The notes beneath the pieces are model-generated. The model made no database searches. It was not told the origin of the DNA and was given only the letters and a program-made list of their open reading frames with translations. Below, piece by piece: positions 16,789 to 24,697 of a stretch of DNA of 32,821 nt (position 1 is its first letter; each line of letters begins with the position of its first letter). Source of the DNA: JBDRZD01 sp964623395 (GTDB taxonomy: Bacteria > Hydrothermota > Hydrothermia > Hydrothermales > Hydrothermaceae); assembly GCA_964623395.1 (NCBI GenBank), contig CAZUSI010000009.1, forward strand, positions 1 through 32,821, written 5' to 3'. A program made the translations under genes and the position numbers.

Positions 16789-18068
16789 TTTTCCACCTCC
16801 TTTAAAATTTCTCCAAAAAGTTTTCTTCCTTTTAAAGTTTTTATTTTACAGGTAACAAATTCCCCCTTTTCAAATTTTCCATCAAGAATTATTTTTAAAT
16901 TTTCCCTTGTTATCCCATCTGAATATCCTTTATATTTTTCAGATTCACCCATTACTAAAACTTCATACACTTTACCTATTCTTTCTTTTCTTCTAAAATT
17001 TATATATTTCTCAACCTCATTTATAAGTATATTTAATCTTTTTTCTTTAATATCCTCAGGAACTTCTTCTTTCAAAAAAGAGGCAGGTGTTTTTGGTCTT
17101 TTTGAATATTTAAACATAAATGCCATATCAAACTTTACTTTCCTTACAACATCAAGGGTATCTTCAAAATCTTTTTCATCCTCAAATGGAAATCCAACAA
17201 TTATATCTGTTGTTATAACATTTTCTGGAATTTCATCTTTTATCATTTCTATCAAATCTAAATATTCTTCTTTTGTATAATCCCTTTTCATAAGTTTAAG
17301 TATTTTATTTGAACCTGATTGAAGGGGAAGATGAAACCATTTTGATATTTTTTCAGAATTTTTTATAATTTTAATTAATTTATAGGAAAAATCTCTTGGA
17401 TTTGGTGATATATATTTTATCCAGAATTTTTCATCTATTTCATCTAAAATTTGAAGCAATTCAGCAAAATCGTATTTACCATCAAAGTAGGAATTAACAT
17501 TTTGCCCGATAAGTGTAATTTCTTTAACTCCATTTTTAACAAGACATTCAACCTCTTTCTTTATCTCAAAAGCATTTCTTGATATTTCCCTTCCTCTTGT
17601 ATATGGAACAATGCAGAAGGAACAAAAATTATCACATCCATGCATTATTTCAACAAATTGAGAAAAACCTTCTGGCTTTTTTATTGGTTCAAAAATTTCT
17701 TCCTTTGAAAAATTTAAAAATGATTTCTGTTTTTTATCCTTTTCCCATTCCTTTATTATTTCATCAATTAATGGATAATCCTTTGTCCCTATTATTATGT
17801 CTGCACCTAAATCAAGAAGTTTTTCATTTTCATGATGTGGAATACATCCTGCTACAATTACAACTTTCCCTTTCCTTTTAAAATTCCTTATATAAACTTT
17901 TGCCTTATTTTCTGCTTTTTTCCTTACAGAACATGTATTTATTATAACAAGATCAGCATTTTCAGGATTTTCTTCAAATTCATAATATTTAATAAGTTTT
18001 TCTTTCATTATCTCTGAATCTCTTACATTCATTTGGCATCCAAATGTTATAATACTAAATTTTTTCAT
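16776..18068 (-). CDS. miaB: tRNA-2-methylthio-N6-dimethylallyladenosine synthase MiaB
   Basis: Methylthiotransferase that adds the 2-methylthio group to i6A37 of tRNAs reading UNN codons; 430 aa. The N-terminal domain has the three auxiliary-cluster cysteines C11 (FGCQMN), C46 (NTCSVRKKAENK) and C75 (AGCIPHH). The radical SAM motif is C145, C149, C152 in HGCDNFCSFCIVPYTRG. FHLPLQSGSNKILKLMKR is typical of the family, and a TRAM domain ends the protein. MNVRDSE and YTRGRE favour MiaB over MtaB or RimO; the MtaB paralogue is separately present at 22357. The start overlaps the hypD stop (ATGA). Confidence 0.93.
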   Translation of the reverse strand: MKKFSIITFGCQMNVRDSEIMKEKLIKYYEFEENPENADLVIINTCSVRKKAENKAKVYIRNFKRKGKVVIVAGCIPHHENEKLLDLGADIIIGTKDYPLIDEIIKEWEKDKKQKSFLNFSKEEIFEPIKKPEGFSQFVEIMHGCDNFCSFCIVPYTRGREISRNAFEIKKEVECLVKNGVKEITLIGQNVNSYFDGKYDFAELLQILDEIDEKFWIKYISPNPRDFSYKLIKIIKNSEKISKWFHLPLQSGSNKILKLMKRDYTKEEYLDLIEMIKDEIPENVITTDIIVGFPFEDEKDFEDTLDVVRKVKFDMAFMFKYSKRPKTPASFLKEEVPEDIKEKRLNILINEVEKYINFRRKERIGKVYEVLVMGESEKYKGYSDGITRENLKIILDGKFEKGEFVTCKIKTLKGRKLFGEILKEVEKCIL

Positions 18069-19144
18069 TTTCCATATTTATAATAGGCTGCACATGCCCC
18101 TTCACTTGAAACCATTAAAGCACCAAGGGGATTTTCTGGTGTGCAGATTTTTTTATAGGCAGGACAATCAAAGGGTTTTTTCTTACCCTGAAGTATTTCT
18201 GCACCTATACAAATTTCATTTTCCCTTGAAAAAGTTTTTTCATTTACAAGATTCATTGCATCAAACCTTTTATATTCTTTTCTTAAAACAAAACCTGATT
18301 TTGGTATTATTCCTATTCCCCTCCATTTTGCATCACCAATTTCAAATATATTAAATATTTCCTCTTTTGCTTTTAAATTTCCTTCTCTCTTTACTGACCT
18401 TTTATATTGATTTATAACTTCATATTTTTTTTCTTCCAATGCCTTTACAAGTAAATAAATTCCTTCAAGTAAATCAAGTGGTTCAAAACCTGTTACAACA
18501 ATTGGAACTTTGTATTTTTCAGCAATCGGCTCATACTCTTCGTAGCCCATAACAGTGCATACATGCCCTGGTGCAAGAAAACCATTTATTTCACAGTAGG
18601 GAGAATTTAAAATTGCCTCTATTGCAGGTGGAACCCTTACCTGTGAAATAAGGACATAAAAATTATTTATATTTTTTTTATGAGCAATTTCAATTGCCTT
18701 TGCATTCATAGGTGTTGTTGTTTCAAATCCAATTGCAAAGAAAACTACTTTTTTAAAGGGATTAGAGATTGCAATTTGAAGTGCATCAATTGATGAGTAA
18801 ACCATCTTTATATTAGCACCCTTTGCCTTTGCATCCAATAAACTCCCATTTGTTCCCGGAACCCTTAACATATCTCCATAAGAGCAAAGTATTACATCTT
18901 CCCTTAATGAAAGGTTATAGGCAATATCAATAATTTCTATAGGTGTTACACATACAGGGCAACCTGGTCCATGAACAAGAATTAGATTTTCCGGTAAAAG
19001 GGTATCTATTCCATTTTCTAAGATTGTGTGTGTTTGGCTTCCACATATTTCCATTATAACCCATTTATTCCTTAAAGTTTTTTTAATTCTTTCTAATAAA
19101 ATTTTTGCTATTTCTTTATTTTTATATTCACTTATAAATTTCAT
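18065..19144 (-). CDS. hypD: Hydrogenase maturation factor HypD
   Basis: Scaffold of 359 aa on which, with HypC, the Fe(CN)2CO unit of [NiFe]-hydrogenase is assembled. The active-site motif is ICGSQTHTI (C34), followed by VHGPGCPVCVTP (C62, C65), GFETTTP, and the C-terminal cysteine cluster (CPAYKKICTP...SEGACAAYY) for the [4Fe-4S] centre. It overlaps hypC by 17 bp and miaB by 4 bp. No HypA, HypB, HypE, HypF or hydrogenase structural genes are in this window, so the rest of the system must lie elsewhere. Confidence 0.95.
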   Translation of the reverse strand: MKFISEYKNKEIAKILLERIKKTLRNKWVIMEICGSQTHTILENGIDTLLPENLILVHGPGCPVCVTPIEIIDIAYNLSLREDVILCSYGDMLRVPGTNGSLLDAKAKGANIKMVYSSIDALQIAISNPFKKVVFFAIGFETTTPMNAKAIEIAHKKNINNFYVLISQVRVPPAIEAILNSPYCEINGFLAPGHVCTVMGYEEYEPIAEKYKVPIVVTGFEPLDLLEGIYLLVKALEEKKYEVINQYKRSVKREGNLKAKEEIFNIFEIGDAKWRGIGIIPKSGFVLRKEYKRFDAMNLVNEKTFSRENEICIGAEILQGKKKPFDCPAYKKICTPENPLGALMVSSEGACAAYYKYGK

Positions 19145-19361
19145 CTATTTCGCTAAAAGTTTTAAATATTTCCATTGCCTCTTTTTCATCCAATATGCTT
19201 ATTGAAAATCCTACATGAACTATCACATAATCACCAATTTTTACCTCAGGAGTAAAAGATAAACAAACTTCCCTTTTAACATTTCCAAAAAGAACCTTAC
19301 CCATTAAAATTCCATCTTTTTCATAAATTTCAATAACTTTTCCAGGTATTCCAAGACACAT
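19128..19361 (-). CDS. hypC: Hydrogenase maturation chaperone HypC
   Basis: Small chaperone (77 aa) starting MCLGIPGKVIEI. The essential Cys2, exposed after Met removal, binds the iron-cyanide-carbonyl unit and the hydrogenase large subunit together with HypD. The rest (VKREVCLSFTPEVKIGDYVIVHVGFSISILDEKEA) is the usual beta-barrel of HypC/HupF. First gene of the hypC-hypD-miaB-lapA-lapB-mutS operon. TATAAT ends 6 nt before the ATG and there is no Shine-Dalgarno sequence, so the mRNA probably begins at the A of the start codon. Confidence 0.95.
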   Translation of the reverse strand: MCLGIPGKVIEIYEKDGILMGKVLFGNVKREVCLSFTPEVKIGDYVIVHVGFSISILDEKEAMEIFKTFSEIDEIYK

Positions 19362-19367
19362 ATTTAA

Positions 19368-19397
19368 ATTATAAAGGAAAATTATAATTTAATTAAA
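19368..19397 (-). promoter_or_regulatory. Promoter of the hypC operon (leaderless)
   Basis: Minus-strand TATAAT at 19368-19373, an 18-bp spacer and a weak -35 TTTAAT at 19392-19397. The predicted start falls at 19361, the first base of the hypC ATG. A second TATAAT at 19381-19386 has no acceptable -35 and is considered less likely. Confidence 0.5.
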
Positions 19398-19405
19398 TTA
19401 TCTTT

Positions 19406-19435
19406 TTGACTTTTAAATTTAATTTCTTTTATTAT
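19406..19435 (+). promoter_or_regulatory. Promoter of the cmk-plsC-rpsA operon
   Basis: TTGACT (19406-19411), 18-bp spacer, TATTAT (19430-19435). The predicted start at about 19442 leaves only about 4 nt before the cmk ATG at 19446, and no Shine-Dalgarno sequence is present. Its -35 is 8 bp from the -35 of the opposing hypC promoter. Confidence 0.65.
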
Positions 19436-19445
19436 AAAAAACTAA

Positions 19446-20084
19446 ATGAAAAAGATAAGAATAGCAATAGATGGAACAGCAGGAAGTGGTAAAACTACGA
19501 CTGCCATTAAATTGGCAGAAAAACTTGGATATAAACCAATAGAAACAGGAGCAATTTTTAGAGCAATTACCTTTTATATAATTAGAGAAAATATAGATAT
19601 TTATAATGGTGAGAATTTAAAAAAAATATTGAAGAAAGTTAATATAATGCAAGAATATAAAGAGGGAAGAATTAGAACTTTTTTAAATGGAGAAGATGTT
19701 ACAGAAAAATTAAGGGAAAAAGAAGTTGAAGAAAAAGTATCTTTAATTTCAAAAATTAAAGAAGTTAGAGAAAAAGTTTATGAAATAGAAAGGGAACTTG
19801 CCATACCAGGAATTATTATGGAGGGAAGGGATATAGGAACAAGTGTTTTGCCTGATGCTGAAATAAAAATATTTCTTGATGCAAAAAAAGAAGTAAGGGC
19901 AAAAAGAAGGGGGGAAGATATCAATGAGATAGAGAAAAGGGACAAAGAAGATATGGAAAGAGAAATTTCCCCTTTAAAAATTGCAGAAGATGCAATTTAT
20001 GTTGATACAACAAATTTAACAATTGAAGAACAGGTTGAAAAAATTTATCAGATTGTAATTAAGAAAATTGAAAATGAGACCTAA
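19446..20084 (+). CDS. cmk: Cytidylate kinase
   Basis: Phosphorylates CMP and dCMP; 212 aa. The P-loop GTAGSGKTT starts at residue 10. Family marks are the KLGYKPIETGAIFRAITFY segment (in place of the usual DTGAMYRA), GRDIGTSVLPDAEIKIFLDA and a C-terminal VDTTNLTIEEQVEKI. It heads a cmk-plsC-rpsA cluster, an arrangement known from several bacterial groups, which supports the call. The leader is nearly absent (see promoter). plsC begins inside its last codons. Confidence 0.95.
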   Translation: MKKIRIAIDGTAGSGKTTTAIKLAEKLGYKPIETGAIFRAITFYIIRENIDIYNGENLKKILKKVNIMQEYKEGRIRTFLNGEDVTEKLREKEVEEKVSLISKIKEVREKVYEIERELAIPGIIMEGRDIGTSVLPDAEIKIFLDAKKEVRAKRRGEDINEIEKRDKEDMEREISPLKIAEDAIYVDTTNLTIEEQVEKIYQIVIKKIENET

Positions 20085-20691
20085 GTGGTTTATACCCTGG
20101 TTAATTTTAAATTTTCTTGCCAAAATAGTTATAAATATAAAAATATATGGAAGAAATAAAATACCTAAAAAGGGAAGAGTAATAATAGCACCAAATCATA
20201 CATCTTTCTGGGATCCACCTCTTATAGGACTTGCCGCAAATAGAGAAGTTTTTTATCTTGCAAAAGAAGGTCTTTTTGAAGTTAATAAATTCTTTGCATG
20301 GCTTATAAAAACCTATAATGCTATTCCTATTAAAAGAGAAAAAGGTGGTATAGGCGCAATAAAAAAGGCAAAGGAACTCTTAAAAAAGGGTCTTTGTATT
20401 TGTATTTTTCCTGAAGGGACAAGAAGCAAAACAGGTGAGCTTTTGCCATTTAAGAATGGGGTTTCCCTTCTTGCGATAAAGACAAAAAGTCCTGTAATTC
20501 CTGCATATATAAAGGGAGCAAGAGATGGTTTTTTAAAATGGATGCTGAGAAGAAGAAAACTTATCATTGCTTTTGGAGACCCAATATATCCAAAATTTTT
20601 CAACAATAAAAAACTGTCAGAATTTACTGAAATTTTGAGAGAAAATATTTTAAAAATAAAGGAATTTGTTGAAAAAAATAAGGAGGTTTAA
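20074..20691 (+). CDS. plsC: 1-acyl-sn-glycerol-3-phosphate acyltransferase
   Basis: Membrane-associated acyltransferase that makes phosphatidic acid from lysophosphatidic acid; 205 aa from this start. The catalytic HX4D is NHTSFWD (H42-D47) and the acyl-acceptor motif is FPEGTRSKTG (112-121). An N-terminal hydrophobic stretch (WFIPWLILNFLAKIVI) gives membrane attachment. The frame opens at TTG 20068, but ATG 20074 two codons later is the more natural start; it overlaps cmk by 11 bp. rpsA follows directly. Confidence 0.92.
   Translation: MRPKWFIPWLILNFLAKIVINIKIYGRNKIPKKGRVIIAPNHTSFWDPPLIGLAANREVFYLAKEGLFEVNKFFAWLIKTYNAIPIKREKGGIGAIKKAKELLKKGLCICIFPEGTRSKTGELLPFKNGVSLLAIKTKSPVIPAYIKGARDGFLKWMLRRRKLIIAFGDPIYPKFFNNKKLSEFTEILRENILKIKEFVEKNKEV
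20680..20686 (+). promoter_or_regulatory. Strong ribosome binding site of rpsA
   Basis: AAGGAGG seven bases before the rpsA ATG, the best Shine-Dalgarno sequence on the plus strand. It overlaps the last plsC codons and fixes the start of rpsA at 20694. Confidence 0.85.
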
Positions 20692-20693
20692 AA

Positions 20694-22373
20694 ATGGAAG
20701 GTTTTGATTTATCTTTTAAACAAATAAAGGAGGGTGATATAATTGAGGGAAAGGTTTTGAAGATAACAGAAAGGGAAGTTTTTATAGATATCGGAGCAAA
20801 ATCAGAAGGTGTTTGTCCTTTAAGTGAATTTAAAGATCCAAATGAGATAAGAAAGGGGTCACAAGTTTATGTTTATGTAGAAGAAGTTGAAGGGAAGGAT
20901 GGATTTACAGTTCTTTCAAAAAGTAAGGCAGATTTCATCCTTGCCTGGGATAAAATAAAAGCTATTTATGATGAAAATAGAACTGTAAATGCAAAAATTA
21001 TAAGGAAAGTTAAAGGGGGACTTGTAGTTGATATTTTTGGAGTTGATGCTTTTTTACCTGGTTCCCATATAGATGTGAAAGTAGTCAAAAATTTTTCTCA
21101 ATGGGTTGGCAAAGAAGTTCCTGTTAAAGTTCTTAAAATAAATAAACTTAGAAAAAATATAGTTGTTTCAAGAAAGGCAGCAATTGAAGAAGAAATACAG
21201 AAGAAAAAAGAAAGAATAGAAAAGGAATTTAAGATTGGAGATGTTGTGGAGGCTGAAGTTAAAAATATAACAAATTCCGCAGTTTTTGTAGATGTTAACG
21301 GAATAGATGGAACAGTTCCAATTCATGAATTATCAGTCAGAAAGATAAAACATCCATCAGAAGTCGTAAGTATAGGTGATAAGATGAGGTTTAAGATTAT
21401 TAGTATTGATATTGAAAATTTGAAACTCATTCTTTCTTTGAAAGCACTTTTACCTTCCATATGGGAAGAGATTGAAAAGAAATATCCACTTGGTGAAAAA
21501 GTAAGAGGTAAGGTAAAGAAAATTCTTGATTATGGAATCCTTGTAGAACTTGAACCCGAGATAATAGGTTTTGTTCATTTATCTGAAATGTCATGGAAAA
21601 AGAGCATAAAGCATCCTTCTGAAATTGTTAAAGAAGGTATGTATGTAGATGCTATAGTTCTTGACATTGATAAGGAAAAAGGTAAAATTTCTCTTGGAAT
21701 GAAACAAACTCAGCCAGATCCATGGAGTTATGTGGAAGAAAAATTTCCTGTTGGGACAATTTTAAGGGGTATAGTTAAAGGTTTTGATAATTTTGGGGCA
21801 TTTGTTGAGATAGAAGAAGGGGTGGAGGGATATCTTCATATTGCGGATATTTCTTGGACAAGAAGATTTCATTCTCCTACTGAAGCACTTAAAATTGGAC
21901 AGAAATTAAAATTGAGGGTTAATGAGATTGATAAAAAGAACAGGATGATTTATCTTTCATTAAAACATTTAAGACCAAATCCATGGGAGGAAATTAAAAG
22001 AAGACTTACTCCCTCTACTTGTCTTAAAGCAGTAATAACAGAAGTTTCTCCAAGAGGGATAATTGTTGAGGTTGATAAGGGGCTTGAAGGTTTTGTTCCT
22101 GTCAATCATCTTGTAAGAAAAGAGAATTTAACAGAAGCTTATAAAGTTGGAGAAGAAATAAATCTTAAAGTTATAAGGGTAGAGCCTCAGAAAAAAAGAG
22201 TTTTATTATCTGAAAAGGAATATGAAAAAATAATGGAGAAAAAAGAACTTGAAAAGTTTATTAAGAAAGGGGAAGAACCAACAAGGATTCAGTTGGGTGA
22301 AGTTTTAAAAGGAGAACTTGAAAAGCTCTTTAACATTGAGGAGGAAAAAGAAGAAGGTGAGTCAAAAGTTTAA
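20694..22373 (+). CDS. rpsA: 30S ribosomal protein S1 (six S1 domains)
   Basis: RNA-binding ribosomal protein of 559 aa with six S1 repeats, starting at about residues 12, 98, 182, 268, 354 and 440. Repeats 3-5 are closest to consensus (for example GAFVEIEEGVEGYLHIADISW in repeat 5), while 1, 2 and 6 are more divergent, as in Gram-negative-type S1. The six-repeat length matches proteobacterial S1 rather than the four-repeat forms of many Gram-positives. The C-terminal tail is acidic (IEEEKEEGESKV). It follows plsC with a strong ribosome binding site, and mtaB starts inside its last codons. Confidence 0.93.
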   Translation: MEGFDLSFKQIKEGDIIEGKVLKITEREVFIDIGAKSEGVCPLSEFKDPNEIRKGSQVYVYVEEVEGKDGFTVLSKSKADFILAWDKIKAIYDENRTVNAKIIRKVKGGLVVDIFGVDAFLPGSHIDVKVVKNFSQWVGKEVPVKVLKINKLRKNIVVSRKAAIEEEIQKKKERIEKEFKIGDVVEAEVKNITNSAVFVDVNGIDGTVPIHELSVRKIKHPSEVVSIGDKMRFKIISIDIENLKLILSLKALLPSIWEEIEKKYPLGEKVRGKVKKILDYGILVELEPEIIGFVHLSEMSWKKSIKHPSEIVKEGMYVDAIVLDIDKEKGKISLGMKQTQPDPWSYVEEKFPVGTILRGIVKGFDNFGAFVEIEEGVEGYLHIADISWTRRFHSPTEALKIGQKLKLRVNEIDKKNRMIYLSLKHLRPNPWEEIKRRLTPSTCLKAVITEVSPRGIIVEVDKGLEGFVPVNHLVRKENLTEAYKVGEEINLKVIRVEPQKKRVLLSEKEYEKIMEKKELEKFIKKGEEPTRIQLGEVLKGELEKLFNIEEEKEEGESKV

Positions 22374-23568
22374 AATAGTAACACAGGGATGCAGAACAAA
22401 TATCTACGAATCAGAATATTTAAGAAGTATTTTTGTGGAAAATGGTTTGATTGAATGTGAAAAAGAAGAAGAAGCAAATATTTTAATACTTAACTCCTGC
22501 TGTGTTACCCATAAAGCTGAAAGGGATGCAAGAAAGATAATTTCAAGATTTCTTAAAAATAAAAATTCTTTAAAAATTTTAACGGGTTGTTATTCAAAAA
22601 TCATAAAAGAAAATAATTTTAATGGAAAAATAAAAATATTAGAGGATTATAAAAAAATTCCTTCTTTTATAGGAATAGAAAATGGTGAAATAAAAAAATT
22701 GCATTTAAAACATAAAAGATTTTTTTTGAAAATTCAAGAAGGTTGTAATTTCAAATGTTCCTACTGCATAATTCCTTATGTAAGGGGAAATTCAAGGTCA
22801 AGGCATCCTGATGAAATATTTTCTGATTTTGAAAAGGCATTAAAAACTGGAATAAAGGAAATTGTTATTTCTGGAACACAGATTGGTGAATATGGTAAAG
22901 AATTTAAAAAGGATCTTGTATGGCTTCTTGAAAATTTAACCCAGTTTAAAGGTGATTTTAGAATAAGGCTTTCTTCAATAGAACCAGTTTATATAGATGA
23001 AAGATTTGTTTCAATCTTTAAAAATAAAAGGATATGCAAACATCTTCATATCCCCCTCCAATCCGGCTCTGATAAAATTTTAAAGGAAATGAGAAGACCT
23101 TATAATACTTTAATTTTTAAAAATAAAATAAATATGATAAAAGAAAAGGTAAAATTCTTTTCTTGCGGAACAGATATAATAACAGGATTTCCAGGGGAAG
23201 AAGAGGAAGATTTTAAAAAGACATTAGAATTTATAAAAGAGATTAATTTTTCTTATTTACATGTTTTTCCTTATTCAAAAAGACCTTTTACAAATTGCTC
23301 CGGGAATGAGGTTAAGGAGGAAATAAAAAAGGAAAGAACAAAAATTTTGATTGAAATAGGTAAAGATTTAAGGAGAAAATTTCTTGAAAGTTTAATTGGG
23401 AATATTTTAGAAGTTTTACCTGAAAAAAGGGAAGGAGATTATATAAAGGGTATTTCAGATGAATATGCAAGAGTTTATTTTGAAGGTAAATTTAAAGAAG
23501 ATTTTGTTTATATAAAAGCAAAAGAAATTTTTAAGGATGGAATAAAAGGAGAGTTTTTATGCCTTTAA
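22357..23568 (+). CDS. mtaB: tRNA t6A37 methylthiotransferase MtaB-type
   Basis: Radical SAM methylthiotransferase (403 aa from this start) expected to convert t6A37 to ms2t6A37. N-terminal cluster cysteines are C12 (QGCRTNIYE), C48 (LNSCCVTHKAERDARK) and C78 (TGCYSK); the radical SAM triad is C130, C134, C137 (EGCNFKCSYCIIPYVRG). GCRTN, the SSIEP motif and HLHIPLQSGSDKILKEMRRPY are the MtaB/YqeV pattern, distinct from the MiaB copy at 16776. The frame also opens at TTG 22318, but that adds a Lys/Arg-rich extension unlike the family. GTG 22357, with GAGGAGGA upstream, gives the normal MSQKFKIVTQGC start and a 17-bp overlap with rpsA. Confidence 0.9.
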   Translation: MSQKFKIVTQGCRTNIYESEYLRSIFVENGLIECEKEEEANILILNSCCVTHKAERDARKIISRFLKNKNSLKILTGCYSKIIKENNFNGKIKILEDYKKIPSFIGIENGEIKKLHLKHKRFFLKIQEGCNFKCSYCIIPYVRGNSRSRHPDEIFSDFEKALKTGIKEIVISGTQIGEYGKEFKKDLVWLLENLTQFKGDFRIRLSSIEPVYIDERFVSIFKNKRICKHLHIPLQSGSDKILKEMRRPYNTLIFKNKINMIKEKVKFFSCGTDIITGFPGEEEEDFKKTLEFIKEINFSYLHVFPYSKRPFTNCSGNEVKEEIKKERTKILIEIGKDLRRKFLESLIGNILEVLPEKREGDYIKGISDEYARVYFEGKFKEDFVYIKAKEIFKDGIKGEFLCL

Positions 23569-23816
23569 TAGATAAAATAAAAAGAGAGAATGAAAAGAAG
23601 AAAAGTATTCTTGCAAAATGGATTTCTCCTTCTTTTCCAAAAAAAGAAGAAATTTTAATATTTGAGGAAGGTAAGAGCACCTTTGAAGTTGATTTTGAGA
23701 AAAAAGAAGAAAGCGAAAAGGAAAGATATAAAAATTTAATAATTTCTTTAATTGATGCAGGTATGTATGATGAAGTCATAAAGATAATTGAGGAAATGAA
23801 GGAAAAAGGAATTTGA
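23559..23816 (+). CDS. Hypothetical small charged protein
   Basis: Protein of 85 aa that I do not recognise. It is highly charged (Lys/Glu), with no signal peptide or membrane segment. An N-terminal helix (DKIKRENEKKKSIL) is followed by a proline-containing segment (WISPSFPKKEEILIFEEGKS) and a C-terminal amphipathic helix (YKNLIISLIDAGMYDEVIKIIEEMKEKG) that looks like a protein-contact helix. It overlaps mtaB by 10 bp, has AAAGGAG upstream and shares its last bases with the xer start, so it sits tightly inside the operon and is likely a real gene. Confidence 0.7.
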   Translation: MPLIDKIKRENEKKKSILAKWISPSFPKKEEILIFEEGKSTFEVDFEKKEESEKERYKNLIISLIDAGMYDEVIKIIEEMKEKGI

Positions 23817-24697
23817 AGGAAAAGTTAAAGAATTTTCTTGATTACTTACTTTTAGAAAGGGGATTTTCAATAAATACAATTGAAAGTTATGAAAGGGATT
23901 TAAGAAAATTTTTTGAATATTTAGAAGAAAATAAGACTGATTTTGAGAAAGTAAGTGCAAAAGAAATTACAGAATTTATGGAATACTTAAAATCAAAAAA
24001 TTATGATGTTTCCACAATTCAAAGAATTTCATCATCTTTAAGAAGTTTCTTCAAATACTTAATTTTTTCAATGGAAATTAAAAAAAATCCTGCTGAATTT
24101 ATTGAGGTTCCCAAAAAGAAAAAAATATTACCTGAGTTTTTAACAAAAGAAGAGGTTTCTTCTTTAATTTTATCTATAAACCCTGATACACCTCTTAAAA
24201 TAAGAGATAGGGCACTTCTTGAATTTGCCTATGCGACAGGTGCAAGGGTATCTGAAATTGTGAATTTAAAAATTAATGATATACTTTTTGACGAAGGACT
24301 TGTAAGAATTAAAGGGAAAGGAAATAAAGAAAGAATTGTTCCTTTAACAAAAATTTCTATTGAATTTTTAAAAATCTATCTTTTAAAGGCAAGGTCAAAA
24401 ATTAAAAGAAGTTTTTCAGGTGATTTTGTTTTTTTAAACAAAAACGGGACACGTCTTACAAGAGTTGGTTTTTGGAAAATATTAAAAAAATATGGAAAAA
24501 TTCTTGGTGTAAAAAAAATATATCCTCACATTTTAAGGCATTCTTTTGCAACACATATGCTTGAAGGGGGATGCGATTTAAGAACATTACAAATTCTTTT
24601 AGGTCATTCATCCCTTTCCACAACACAAATTTATACTCATCTTGATATTTCTCATTTAAGGAAGATAGTTAATAGATGTCACCCGAGAAGCTTTTAA
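23813..24697 (+). CDS. xerD: Tyrosine recombinase XerC/XerD
   Basis: Chromosome-dimer-resolution recombinase of 294 aa. The SAM-like N-terminal core-binding domain has LERGFSINTIESYERDLRKFF. The catalytic residues are all present: R145 (ATGARVSE), K169 (KGKGNKER), H239 and R242 (PHILRHSFATHML), H265 (LLGHSSLSTTQIY) and nucleophile Y274. Spacing and length match XerC/XerD rather than phage integrases, and it sits among housekeeping genes. C and D cannot be told apart here; it may be a single-Xer system. The start is TTG at 23813, overlapping the previous stop as TTGA, with AAGGA upstream. Confidence 0.9.
   Translation: MKEKLKNFLDYLLLERGFSINTIESYERDLRKFFEYLEENKTDFEKVSAKEITEFMEYLKSKNYDVSTIQRISSSLRSFFKYLIFSMEIKKNPAEFIEVPKKKKILPEFLTKEEVSSLILSINPDTPLKIRDRALLEFAYATGARVSEIVNLKINDILFDEGLVRIKGKGNKERIVPLTKISIEFLKIYLLKARSKIKRSFSGDFVFLNKNGTRLTRVGFWKILKKYGKILGVKKIYPHILRHSFATHMLEGGCDLRTLQILLGHSSLSTTQIYTHLDISHLRKIVNRCHPRSF

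Noticed and set aside
19381..19386. Second TATAAT upstream of hypC as the main -10
   Set aside because: No acceptable -35 at 16-18 bp; the nearer TATAAT has at least a weak -35 at the same 18-bp spacing as the other promoters.
22318..22356. Longer mtaB starting at TTG 22318
   Set aside because: It adds 13 residues of Lys/Arg-rich sequence overlapping the end of rpsA; GTG 22357 fits the family start and has a Shine-Dalgarno-like GAGGAGGA.
23813..24697. Integrase of a mobile element
   Set aside because: The length and catalytic spacing are those of XerC/XerD, the gene is embedded in a housekeeping operon, and no att-like repeats or cargo genes are seen.
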